In this document: piece by piece, positions 47,727 to 59,900 of the stretch | Position numbering within the stretch: the stretch's first letter is position 1 | Layout of the letters: every line of letters starts with the position of its first letter | Origin: Melanocharis versteri | Lineage: Eukaryota; Chordata; Aves; Passeriformes; Melanocharitidae | Direction of reading: 5' to 3' | Assembly (NCBI GenBank): GCA_013397845.1 | Contig: VZTG01002916.1 | Location: forward strand, 607,127-671,126 | DNA length: 64,000 nt | Translations under genes and position numbers: made by a program | The notes under the pieces: generated by a model | Told to the model about the DNA's origin: nothing | Databases searched by the model: none | The model's input: only the letters and a program-made list of their open reading frames with translations

Positions 47727-49669
47727 TTACCCCGCTTTTAGAAACTTATTTCTTGTACAATGTACATCAGGAAATTGTAATGCCTAGTAGATGCACCTCA
47801 AAAATGTTATGGACACACTTTAGGACTGAGCAAAAGATTTTTTTTTTTTAATCAAGATTTGCACTAGTATGGCTTTTCTCCTGCCAATTTCTATCTTTAC
47901 TTGTGGTTTTTTTTTTCTAGTAGGTAATTACAGCTTCTTTCTCTTTAGATTTTTTTCCTTGGAAAACTAGGATGCTCATCACAGCCACCATGGAATTCTG
48001 GCATGGAGGAAAAAGAATGGAGATTTTGTCTTCAGAGCTGCAAGTAGAATATCAGTTTTATTTTAGAGAGCTAATGCAACTCAGTCAAGCACATGTTCTT
48101 TCATGACTAGAGCCTTGGGTGGATTCTTAAAACAGTACTCATTATAGTTATTGCATCAAAACGAATTTAGAACTGTTTTCTCCAATTAAAACAATTGTGA
48201 AATTTAGCTGAAACTTATTTCTAAATACTGTTTCCCTGAAAAAAACTTAAAACTTACAGAACTTACTGCCATGTCAGCCTGTCTGGTCCCTGTCTCACAC
48301 TAAAACTCTTCCCAACATGGTCCTTACAAGTCCAAGGCTTTTAACTTCCCTTCCAATGTTTCCTCACAAAGAGTTACTACCAAAGGTCTGTATATTTTGG
48401 TGAAAATCAGCAGTCCCTGTTTAATCTGTGACACATACACCTATGTCCTGTCCATAGAGGCAGAATTGTGCCATGCCTAGGAGCAGTGAGTTTTACCATC
48501 AGGTCCTGGGTTTGCATATTGTTCGAGGAGGCAGCACTAGTTTGAGATGTATTCATTATAAACAAAATGTACTATTCCAGCCAAATTACCTTGCGGCCTA
48601 AGAACACACATTTCTCTTTTGAAAACAACAAAGCTCCTTGGAGTTTTTTAGGTTACAGTGGTCATTACAGCCTGAATATCACTGTCAACATGCACTTTTT
48701 AACGTTAAACTATTACAATAATTTACTTGTAATATTGCCAACAAATCCAGAGAACTTGAGCTGCACTGAGACTGTATGTTGTACAAATAGAATTTATATT
48801 ATAATCTCAGATATGGATACTTGCCACAGGCAGTGAGCAACAATCACCCAGAATCTGCTTTGCAGTACTCCCTCCTGCCCTCAGACAAGAACTGTTCATG
48901 CCTCTAGAAGAGTAGGATTTTCTGAAAGGAATCCTGTTCACATCCAGATGTGGGGCTGAGAAAGAGAAGGAGGGGAAGGGCAGTGCGTAAGGTTCCCCAT
49001 GAGGAGGGAGAAGAGAGGAGGGGTTGAAGGTCACCCTCAAAGGCCAAGGCAGTGTGGAAGTGTGGGCAAGTGGGCAGGGGGTGGTGTCTCTTCCTTCCCC
49101 AAAACCATCACTGCTCTTGTTTCATCGCTTAATCTCTCCTTGCAAGTGTCAACAAGTGTCTTTGTATAATGCATTCATCATATACTGGCTAGAATTATTA
49201 CACACCTACGTGTCTTTAGAGATCACTGCGGTGATGATGCCAAGGAAATTACATGAACAATTCCTGCTAGAAGCAAATGAAGACTCCTCAGCTCTTGAAC
49301 TTTCTTCTCTGTTGTGATGAAGAGCACCTCATAAATTGCTCTGCAATAAATTCCACTTCTCTGCATTTATTAGAAAAGAAGAAATTGGTAGCATTACCCT
49401 CTTCATCTTCCTCACTGTGTGGAAAAGAGTTGTCAAAAAAACCTGAGATTGAAACCTTGGGGTTCACTTACTTCATTTCATTTCACTCTGGGTTTGGTGA
49501 TGTGATACCTGTACAAGGCACAGCAGGAGTAATTTGACTCCCCCAATCTCCTTTTCTAGTAGTTAAAAATGACGAGTAGCAGCAGAACGCAGCAGCACCA
49601 GAATTAAAGAACATGAGAGAAACAGAAGCTGCACAAGTGCCAAATGTGTCTCATTCGTAAACTTACTCC

Positions 49670-49740
49670 TTCTTTTCTCCCTCCTTCCTGTTTCCCCCTT
49701 TTCCCTTTCCCTTTTTTTTTTTTTCCTGTTCTTTTCTTTC
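49670..49740. repeat. polypyrimidine tract with a T run
   Basis: Around 70 bases of C and T include CCCTTTTCCCTTTCCC and a run of about 13 T. This is low-complexity sequence. Confidence 0.7.
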
Positions 49741-52728
49741 ATTTACTCTTTCAATCTCTCTGGGATTTCTACGAACTCTAGAGTAAAGACTCTGGAAACT
49801 ACCATTAAGTCTCTCCTTCTCGTTAGTAGGACCCACCACTTTTCTTACTCTTTTCCTCCCTGCTAAGTTATCATTTGCCAGAAGACAACAGAAATCTGGA
49901 ATGGTCCTTCAATTAATTTTTTAACGTATGCTATTTTTTAAAAGAGAGAATACAAAGAAATGTAGTTTTTTTATCCACTGCATCTGTGCGATTTAAAATT
50001 TTTGTCCATGTCAGCACGTGGCCTCATGGTCACAACTTAGAAGTCAACATTTATTTCTGAAATACGAGTAACCAACAGAAACAGAGCATCACCTCCCTGA
50101 AGTCAGAATTGCAGACAAGAATGTATTAGGACACTGCAGTGTGATAACTGGCAGCAAACACTGAAGCATGCAGGGTGACCCACGAAGAGGCAGTATGGGG
50201 AGCATAAGAGAGAAAAGCTCTACTCATTCATTCAGCGCCAGGGGCCACCTAGAAAACGTGTGTTGCAGGACCTTGTGGAACTGAAATGGCAGCTAATGGA
50301 AAATAACTGCCAACAGCCACCACCCCTACACCTGTGCTCACATGCTACCTTTGTAGAATGAAGAATGATACATGAAGAAAAATGACACAGGATAAATAGT
50401 TTTTTTATTAACATCAAACATGACACATGGACCCAAGCTTTACTGACTGCTACACCTGAGGAAAACCTAACTTTTCAGTATGTTATGACTGCACTATCAC
50501 ACTTCATATGAACACTAAATTACAGCAATTAGATAAAATAAGATCAGTGGTACCCCCATGCAGTATAATTATTCTTTTTGTGAGATGTTAGAGCTTTGTT
50601 TTACACAGCAAATGCCTACCTGATATTGCCACATTTTTCCATGCTGACATTCAGGGACCATGAGGCACGAGATCTTGTTGCAGCCCATAGTTTCTCGGTA
50701 GCAGTGGGTCACACAGGGTGAGAACCTCCATTTAGGATTACGATCAGAGAGGATCCACCACAAGATAAATGTTCAGATCAGCCGTTTTGACTCATGTTTT
50801 CAGGTGCAAATGCACATGAAGTCTCCCCTAAGCAAAGTCATACACCATTAGGAAGGCTGTGCACAGGCTGAAAGGGCTCCCTTTTTCACCCAAAGCAGCA
50901 CACCTTGGCTGCTCACACACCCATGTGCACACTGTACTATACCCTCACATGTATGCAGCACTTTTGTTCCTGAACCAGTGTCAGAAAGCATGGGTATATC
51001 ATCTCAGCTTTGCAGAAAGCAAACAAGCAAAGAAGGCAAAATGACATGCTCGAGTTGATACCACCTGGTTCAGTTCCAAGGTCTCATGATTTTCAGCTTC
51101 CTATTGAATCATCAGGATACAGCAGGTCTCCAGGTGAATGCTTCTCCTCATGTCATAGCGTTGCCTGGGGCTAACACAGAACACAAGGGGCTGCACCAGG
51201 GTCTGCAGGGCACTGCCAACAGAGCTGCCTTCACACGTGCTTTGGGTCCTCAGAGGCTGCAAAGGCTCCCTGCACAACCTCCTCATGGTGGGACACTGCC
51301 CCATAACCTGTGACTTGGAGCCAACCTTTTTACTCTTCAAAGAGCTTCAGAAATGTGAACACACTCTTGTTCACACAAAATGCCTTTGGGCAAAGTATTA
51401 GTACCTCTACCTTACAGATGTAGAACTGAGACAGACCCCTTCAATATCCCTTTGAAAATGGGTACTCATAGGAACAGCTAGAAAAGATATGACAAATTGC
51501 TGCTTCACCAACTCAACTGCTTTTTATACTGAATAGTATATGACTTTTTCTTAGAAGTAACTCCTGTCTTCTCTGTCCTATCAGCTTCTCTTTCTCTATG
51601 TTATTTCTGAATTCCGCAGAGCAGGTGTCATGTTCCTGCTCTGTGTTCATATGGTACCTTATGCAACGAAACCTTGGTCACTGACAGATGCACTTAAATG
51701 TTGTCAATACATAAATAATAAATGGTAGCAATTTCCTGATTATACAACATCTCCACATGTCAGTTTAACTTCAAATCTCATTTTTGTATAAATATCCAAC
51801 ACACGTAAAAGCCTAGTTAAAGGATTAATCTGTGTATGCAAAGAAATAAATATATTGTGTATTTTAAGTGGTTGTATTTCCAATAACCAGTTCTAAATTT
51901 CCCAAATGTTTGTAAAATTTCTGAAGTGTACTAGTACTGCATCTATTGGCATAGTGTTAACATTTAATCCCTCAGTGAAAAGCCTATGGACAATTAGAGA
52001 GAGACCTTTTTCCCCTCATTTTACTTGGATGAAACCTTGTATAAAACCGTTACAATAATATTTGCTCCTCCAAGAAGCAACTTGTAGTATTTTTCACATA
52101 ATTAAACAGCCACTGGGGAGAATTTATAATGCAATTAATCAAAGTAAGTAAAATGTTTCTGAAGATGCCTTCAACAGGCGCATATTATACACAGGTGACA
52201 GCACTACAGTAGCTTAAAAATACCCCATGCATTCTTAAAAGCAGAGTCTTCTTAGAATGCATTTTTATTTCCTAGAATGTTCTTATTTTCTCTCTTCTAC
52301 ACATTAATAACTTAATTTATTTGAGGAAGTGTAAAAAGTTTACAAGCAAATACCACACTGCTTTATACCCTAGAACCTTCTTAATTTTAATGACATCATT
52401 AAAAATTGAGTAAGTTAGGGAAACAGTTTGGTGGATGGCATTGCTAAACCCACAACAAGCATTAGTCAAGCACAGAAGATAGCTTCATATGTTTTACTCT
52501 CAGAAAACACCACAGCAAAAATGAAGCTTCTAGACTGGAACTAGTTAGTTTCTCTGCAAAGTATTCCTATCGTTGAACAGAAAACAATAGGCTTTCAGAT
52601 ATATTTAACAAGGTTTTTTTTTTCTTTTAAATCACATTTAAGTACCTGTGACAGAACAAGTCAGATTTTCATTAGGTTCACTTCTAGAGCTCTCTCAGAA
52701 TGTAGCCTTGTAACTGCATAGGAATTGG

Positions 52729-52745
52729 AAAAAAAAAAAAAAAAA
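52729..52745 (+). repeat. poly(A) run
   Basis: Some 17 consecutive A follow GGAATTGG. No AATAAA precedes it closely and no retroposed gene body was recognised upstream. Confidence 0.85.
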
Positions 52746-54130
52746 GAACAGGACATGAAAGCAAAAATTCTTCAATTAAGTCTTATCTTCAGACTGTAAG
52801 CACATGCAAGACCTCCTAGGACTTTCACAGTCATTTATGCAACACAGAAATACTGAAATGACTTCAAATCGAGTTTTGGAAGGAGCAACAGCAAATCTTC
52901 CTCTGGCTCTCTGCCATGCCACTTTATTTCACAGTTTGCTGCTGTTCTGTCACTGCATCTCTCCAGTTTAAGTCATGCATCTATTTCCTGCTCTGGAGTG
53001 ATCAAAGCTTTCCCATGTAAAACAGAACATTATAATTGCCAATTTTAAAGGGTTTTAGGAAGTTGCTTCGTAGATTTAAAATCATTAGCAACAGACTTAG
53101 TGCTCATCTAGTGAGATATCTTCTAAGTCTTACACAAGCATTAATTAATTATAGGTTTGACTAAGCCTTTAAGGTTTTGACTGTACTGGGAGCAGCATAA
53201 TATGCTTCACCTCAGCTGAAAGCCTTGGAGATACGGGGCTTTAGGGAAGCTCAGTGACTCACCGGGGAAATGCATCTGTTGTCTCTACGCCATCTAAAGC
53301 ATCTGATTTGCTACAAAAAGGAGCACATGCTGTATTTTCTTCCAGGGCACTGCAGCAGTTGCTCACTCAGTTGCCATACCTGCCTGTGGCAGAAAACCTC
53401 CTGCTATTCCAACAGGGGTGGTGCAAATGCATACATTTCTTACACAGATTAATGATACAGCTACACACTTTTCCGGGAGAGTTAAAATGCACTTTTGTAT
53501 CTAACTGGTTCATCCTCTGCAACACAACAAAATCAGCAACTGGTCCAAGACTGAAAGATGCAGAGACTTCGTGAGTGCAGGGTAAGCAGGTGACTATTCA
53601 GAGATGCCCAGAAAACCTAGATAAGCACCAGACTGAGCACCTGACCAGGAGATACAGCAGTATTCTTCATCAGGTTTCAATACTACAGGAGACAATAGAA
53701 ATCCTGGTGGTTTTTACACTGGATAGCAGCTAGATAAAAGACAGAAATATGGCAGGGACTGGAATCCCATGTATCACTCCTCTTATGACAGACATAACCC
53801 AGCATGGGCCAACTGCTGACCCAAGGCTTTAAACCAACCCACAGAATGTATTTTCTTGCCCACTGCCCATCACAGATGGAGCAGCCCTTCCAGCAGTACA
53901 GGCTGCCAAATGCACATTTGTGTCCACCCAGTAGAGAAATCTCTACTGCAGCCACAGAGTGAGTGTTGTGGGGGTGTAGTGGGGGGAGATGCTAGGGAGC
54001 CACAGCAGAAGGCGGAGACCAGGGATTTGCTGCTCAGGATTTGCTGTTCACACACAGCGGCAGCTGCTGCTCTGGAGCAGGGTAGCAGGGGTGCAGTGAA
54101 GAAGAGATGGCAAAAATCTAGTCTAGCTCC

Positions 54131-54559
54131 ATGAAATGCTGCACTGAACCCACCTTATCCCACCCACTGGACTGGATAGATAGGTTTTTTCTTTCAAACT
54201 TTTCCAGAATTCCCATCTTCAGCCGGGTACAGACCAGCAGTGTTGCCCACCCCCAGCTGCTGTGCTCTGTCATACTGTGGGTCATACTGCCCTCCACAGC
54301 TGTGGCTCAAACCCCAGTATATGGGAAATGTTTAGGATTGCCATCTCCTGTTTCTTTGGCAAATGTTGTATTATTAGATGACAGAAAGTGTCCAGTATCA
54401 GCATTGTATAGCTGGTTTAGGGGTAGTAAGATCAACAATTGTGAATTCAACAAGTCTAGACATCTAAAGGAGATGTTTCAGCATAGTTATTTCCAATATT
54501 TTGGCCCTGAGAGGCATGTCCCAGTTAGTTATTTTTTCACATGTTATTATCTACACTGA
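54131..54559 (+). other. unrecognised 142-codon ATG frame with a signal-like segment
   Basis: The frame begins with ATG and ends with TGA. Residues 43-58 (LLCSVILWVILPSTAV) are hydrophobic and are followed by an A-V-A site before QTPVYG, as in a signal peptide placed after a long N-terminal region. Four further cysteines follow in the downstream part. A long leader of this kind occurs in some retroviral envelope proteins as well as in host secreted proteins, but I recognise neither family. The frame overlaps a GC-richer patch and has no intron signals I could assign. Chance remains the simplest explanation. Confidence 0.22.
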
Positions 54560-55220
54560 TCTTTATTTTACCAGCCAAGCTTGCATGTCCCAGTACAGGG
54601 CATGCTGTGAGTCCCAGTCTATGCACACCCAGCATTTTGAGTTCCACTGCAAGATGATGAAGCCTCTTTGATTTAATCATAGTCAGAGTAGGTTGAATTT
54701 CCTACTGCTTTCAAGTGAACAGGAGATTTCACGGTTACGTGTGTTTCGAAAAGCTCTTGCACATCCAAGGAATTATTTAACTAACGAAGCAAACCATGAA
54801 AACCTGTTATTACTGTTTTGTTCAAATGCACTCTTTAAAATTGTGATAGAATGTGTAGATCATATTAGAAAAAGGTGATTATTCTCATATTACCTTATTC
54901 ACCAAAAACAAGACTAGATTCTCTGGTTGCTCCATATACATTTTCCTATATTTCACTTGACTGCATGTAACCTGAAACTATTTGTTATGCATCACTGCCT
55001 TATTAGCTTCACCAGATTTAGCTGAACCTGTCTTCTTCCATTCAGCAGGGCAACAAGGATATTTTTAATCTGCTCTAAATTGCACTTGCAACATGTTTTA
55101 CTATGATGAATCTCTTTTCCTACAGTAAACACTTATATAGTTGCAAAAGCTAATCAGATCATATAAAATAAGCACATATTCTTAACAACAGGACATATAT
55201 GTTCCTGTTGTCATTTTTCA

Positions 55221-55425
55221 CATAATCATAGAATCTTTAAGGTTGGAAAAGACCAACCACGAGGTCCACCACTTTATCATACAGCCTAGTGCCACCTCCA
55301 CATGTTTTTTTCCAACACTTCCAGGAACAGTGACTCCACCACCACCCGGGGCAGCCTGTTTCAACACCTGACCACCCTTTCAGTGAAGATGGTTTCCAAT
55401 ATCTAGTCTAAACCCTGTTTTGCAT
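55221..55425 (-). mobile_element. CR1 LINE fragment, 3' end
   Basis: CATAATCATAGAATCTTTAA followed by GGTTGGAAAAGACCAACCAC is the reverse complement of a CR1 3' end. The body includes CACCACCCGGGGCAGCCTGT and CACCTGACCACCCTTTCAGT and fades near 55425. The copy is about 205 bp, 5'-truncated, on the minus strand. It is the only clear CR1 in the intron 1 part of the window. Confidence 0.92.
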
Positions 55426-56925
55426 GAGTACAGCCACTGCTCAGACAAATGTTTAGAAGATTTTGTGTCACAGTCTTATCACTCACACAAAAAGTTTGGA
55501 ACTTCCCATACAGGCAGAGATGACTACTGCCACATGGAAACATACTTCGTCTGCTGATTCATGCATTACAAATCCCACAGTGGATAGCACAAACCAGAAA
55601 ATACTGAAAAAAGACTCAGATTAAAGGATATCTCTGCATAATCCTCAGGAATTTTTCATGGATGTATTTTTCACTAATGGATTAGCAGAATAATTTCTCG
55701 TCTAAGTATTCCTGAATTAATTCTGTTAAATGTAATCCTGTCTTGACCTCTGGTCAAATACATATACATATTCTAAATACAGAAGTCTTTTCTGTCTCTC
55801 ATCAAGACATACCAAAAAACAAACCTTCGAAATCAATTAGGCAACAGTGCAGAAAATAAAACTCACAGAGAAACAAAATAAGGAATTTACATTTTTTACC
55901 CAGTGTTTCGTTAGATCGAATATGTATTGAGTTATGTTTGTTTGATTTTTTACCACACAAAGAAAGCAGTAAGCAAAAAAAAAAAATCCCTTTTTCTTCA
56001 CCCCAAATAAAGGAGGAGGAACAAACAGGGAAAAATAATTGTATCAGGTATGTAAGAATTACACTTTAAAATGGGGTGCAGAAACTAGTCAAGGACTTTT
56101 ACAAAGTTGCTGGCGGAATTTTACATAAGTAAACTACCACATAACTGCCTGTGTCTTTGGAGAAATGTGTATGTAGTGAGAAATGGGGCTGACAGAGAGG
56201 CCAAACCATTTATACAAGAATACGAGAGGTGGACATGGAGAAGATCAATGAGAAATGGGCAGACGAGCCTGAGAATACTCTCAGAATTCAGCCAGTGCAA
56301 AATTTGACACTGAAATAAAATGAATTGAAATGCCCTATGGTTTTATCAGGTGAGAGAGGGAGAACACTGCCAGCTCACTAAGATTTTCAATTGACTATTA
56401 TTTTAACTCTACCACTAGCCCCTGAAGTTCATACAACCACACAAGCAATTTCAAATACTTTCCTTTAGAGAAGGTTTCTTACCTTGTACTTATACAAGTA
56501 ATCTTATTTAAAATAGCAAATGGCCAAGAGCCTCAAAATACAATAATCAAATTCAAAATGTAAATTTTAAAGTCTCATGACTTTATATTGTATTTATGAT
56601 ATATAGCCTCCTATATATATGTTTCTTTCTTTTACTGTATGCGTTTTGAAATGCTGAGGGGTACTTGAGATGCTAAGTGAGCACTCAAAACTTAGTACCT
56701 CAGCTTACAAATGCACCAGTCCATCATGAGGAATGACTGGTTTATGTTGTTTCAGGGGGCAGCTGGCTGGCACAGCCAGATGCACACTGCTCAGTTTTCT
56801 TCTTTAGCACAGTTTGAAACTGCGCCATGCTACTCACTGACAGGAACTCCTAGATCATTGACATGGCTCTCTCCTGCTTCAGGTGCCACAGGCTCTTACA
56901 AAAAAATAGTATTCTACAATTACAA

Positions 56926-56948
56926 AAACCAACCAACCAACCAACCAA
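56926..56948 (+). repeat. (AACC)n microsatellite
   Basis: Five CCAA units are followed by an A/C-rich tract (CAAAAAAAACCACCACC). Confidence 0.9.
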
Positions 56949-59900
56949 AAAACCACAAAAAAAACCACCACCAAGTTGGCTTTTTGCACCCATATTGGAA
57001 ACACTTTTCAGAATTCCACTGTTGTAATGATTAGGAACCTTCTTCGAATTTTCAATATAAATTTGCACATTGCCAGTTTATAGTAATTCGGGTTTGTGTC
57101 AGCTTTATCCTAAAACTTATTTAGATCTTCTGGAACTTTTTCTCCTTTGGTTTTTTTTTAACACAAACCTAAGGTGAGTTAGAAAAAAACCCAAAAAACC
57201 AACACAAAATCAGTTTTTCTGCAACACTGCAAGATACATGAAATGCAAAGGTAGTGACCAAAACTCAAAGATAATAAAGAAAGAGGTAGGCACAAACCAC
57301 ACAAGATTCTCCCCAAACTCCGTGCAAATGACAGGTGGATGGGTTGTGTAGTAAGTGCACCATTTGGCATGACATGTCACAGACACCTAACTGGAGTGCT
57401 CCAAGAAGCTGGAAGAAGGCTCCTGGGCCTCACAGGAAGTCCCTGCCTGACCAATTTGTTAGTTACCCTACTTAGACATGCCCATCTGAATAAGAGTTAC
57501 AAAAGGTACTGACAGAAATAACTGGCATACACTTGAAACAAAATTACTTTTCTAAATGGCTAGAAATAGATCAAACACAGTTGGTCAGTTTGGGGATGGA
57601 GCCAGAAGAAAAATTTCCTGGAGTAATATTAGGTCCCTTTTATAAAGCCAGCTGTTACTCTGATCATTAGCTGCTTAGTCTCAGCAAGCAGATGTTTTTC
57701 TTTTTGGGAACTTCTGCTGAAATCATGGAGTTCAGCATATAAAGCAATTGAAGAATCAAGTCTTTTTTTAAACGCTGATTTTAAAGGCTTAATTTTTCCT
57801 CAAAATATTTGCTTTAGCTCTCAAAAAGCTTTCAGTTTCCTCAGTATATGCTGCCCCTGCAGAACATTTCAAATTTATCTTTTTTAAGGATTTGATTGCT
57901 TTGAAAAATTGCATTAATTTTGGAAAAATGTATTCTGAAGAATTATGATACAAACCAGTCTAAATCTCAATGAATTCAATAAATCCTTCCATTTTCTTTA
58001 GAAAATATTTCATTTGGTCTGGATAGCTTATTAAAAAACAAACAAAAAAAAATCTGTCTTATTAAAGAACTTACCATGACTTCCAAAAAAATTTTAAATG
58101 AGTCAGGAATTCTTTGTCACATTCTGTGAGGGAATTTACAAAACCATGTATTTCACTAAGATACATTTGATGTGATTTATTTTTATGCAACATCCTTAAT
58201 TTACAGGATTTTGAAGACCAATCTTTGTAACACAATTTTAACACAGTAAAAGTACTCTGGACGTCTCTTATTCTGCCCTTTCAATGTCACTGTTTAATCA
58301 CCTCTTCCCTGCTTTACTCTTATTCTATCTCAACAAACAGATAAATGAGGCAGTGAAGATGGATACGTTTTAAAATGTTACCTACTTTATATTTCATACT
58401 TCATGTAATCCAGTATTTAGCAAAATTTTTTTGGCAATGAGGATGACAGTTCCCAGCCAAATTACTAACAGATATACTGCTCCCAAAAACTCTTAATGAA
58501 ATCTCTCACTGGTCAGGTGAGAAGTTGTAGTATCTTCATACAGAAATATAAATTGCTGAATTCTACCTGGGCAGTAGGATCTTCAGTACTTCAATATCAG
58601 AGAAAATTTCAAAGTAACTATATTCTTTACGTTTAGTGAAACATAAAAGGCAGTAGGAAAAAACCAAACATGTCACCTTGTATGTCTAACTGGATGCTGT
58701 AAAAATCTAGACAAGAAAACAGTGCTTTTTATATGGCAAGCAGCCAAACCACATCTAGCCTATTTTTTAGCTGTTGAATCTGAAGCTGTGGTGCAAAGGA
58801 TATATTCAATAGCCTTGACTTAGGAAAAAATTCAAGTGCAAGATGGCTTTAGCAGAATTATCCACCTGCCAGGCAATAGCAGTAGGCTCCAGAGCCTTTA
58901 AGGTCAGGCTCCTCCACTGTCTTTAGGTGATCTAAGCAGCTGAGTGCAGTTACAAGCAACTGGCCTGCCCAAATCGTACTCAGCTGACCAGGACAGCTGA
59001 TGTGCAATGCTGAGCTGGTGGAAATACATTTGAGCTTTGCCCACCTTTGAGAGGTTAGTCTTTCAGAAGTGCAGCCCAGAATTTCTTTCTTTAAATAAGT
59101 ATCTGGAACTATTAAAGAAATAAGCAAGATCTGCTCTTTTTTTAGAGCACAACCAGAGAAAAGGCAGGGGTAGTGATCTACACACTGTATCCAGCAAGTA
59201 GATAATGAAACACTGAGTAGGAGCAGGCATAAGAACTCATATTTCCTACCTTGCTGTAGCATCTTACTAATTCAGAATCCTTGCTTCAGAAGCCTGAAGA
59301 GGATGCTTAAGGATCAGTGAGAAAAAGGCAAACTTATATGCTGGAAAATTTTCTTGCAAACTCTCCCAGGTTCCATTTCCAGCTCCAAACTTCCTGAAAT
59401 AGATGTGGTTTCCAACTGCTTAGCAACCCTCTCTCAAGATTTTGTCCAGAATCCTCTCAAAAAAATTTTTTAATTAAAAAAATAAGCTAAATTGCTTCAT
59501 ATTACACAAGAAGTATGAAAAGTCTTCTCATTTGACAAAACGTAATGTTTAGAGACAGGAGATGTAGGTTCAAATCCCTTTATCTCAGACCAGGCCTTTT
59601 CTCTAGGCTGTCTTGCTAAAATGCTTCAGTGACTGGGCTACAACATGAGAAGGTGGCATAGCCATCGCCTTGTCCTTTGTCCTGAACAGAAGCAGCAGCA
59701 GCCAGATTGAGACACCTGATCCTGTCAGCATATATTTAGGGAAGCCTTACTGACTTAAGTTCAGGAAAGTCATCTGAAAGGACATTTGTATTTGGATACA
59801 ACGAAATTTTGGAGTTAAAGAGGCACTGAGATGCACACAATCAGGTCAGAGGAGGTACATGCAGGAGAGGAACTATAGCTGCCTGAAAGCTTCCCTGGAA

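Larger units (their letters stand above)
47727..55220. other. long intronic stretch without named elements
   Basis: No CR1, LTR or RNA gene was recognised over 7.5 kb. It contains a pyrimidine tract at 49670-49740, a poly(A) run at 52729-52745, GC-richer patches at 51120-51320 and 53830-54330, and the unidentified 142-codon frame at 54131-54559. Confidence 0.45.

Noticed and set aside
58858..59262. 134-codon minus-strand frame with a hydrophobic start, considered as PTPRZ1 exon 1
   Set aside because: The sequence does not resemble the PTPRZ1 signal peptide, there is no GC-rich promoter context, and the expected exon end (a G before GT, phase 1) was not evident after the hydrophobic part.
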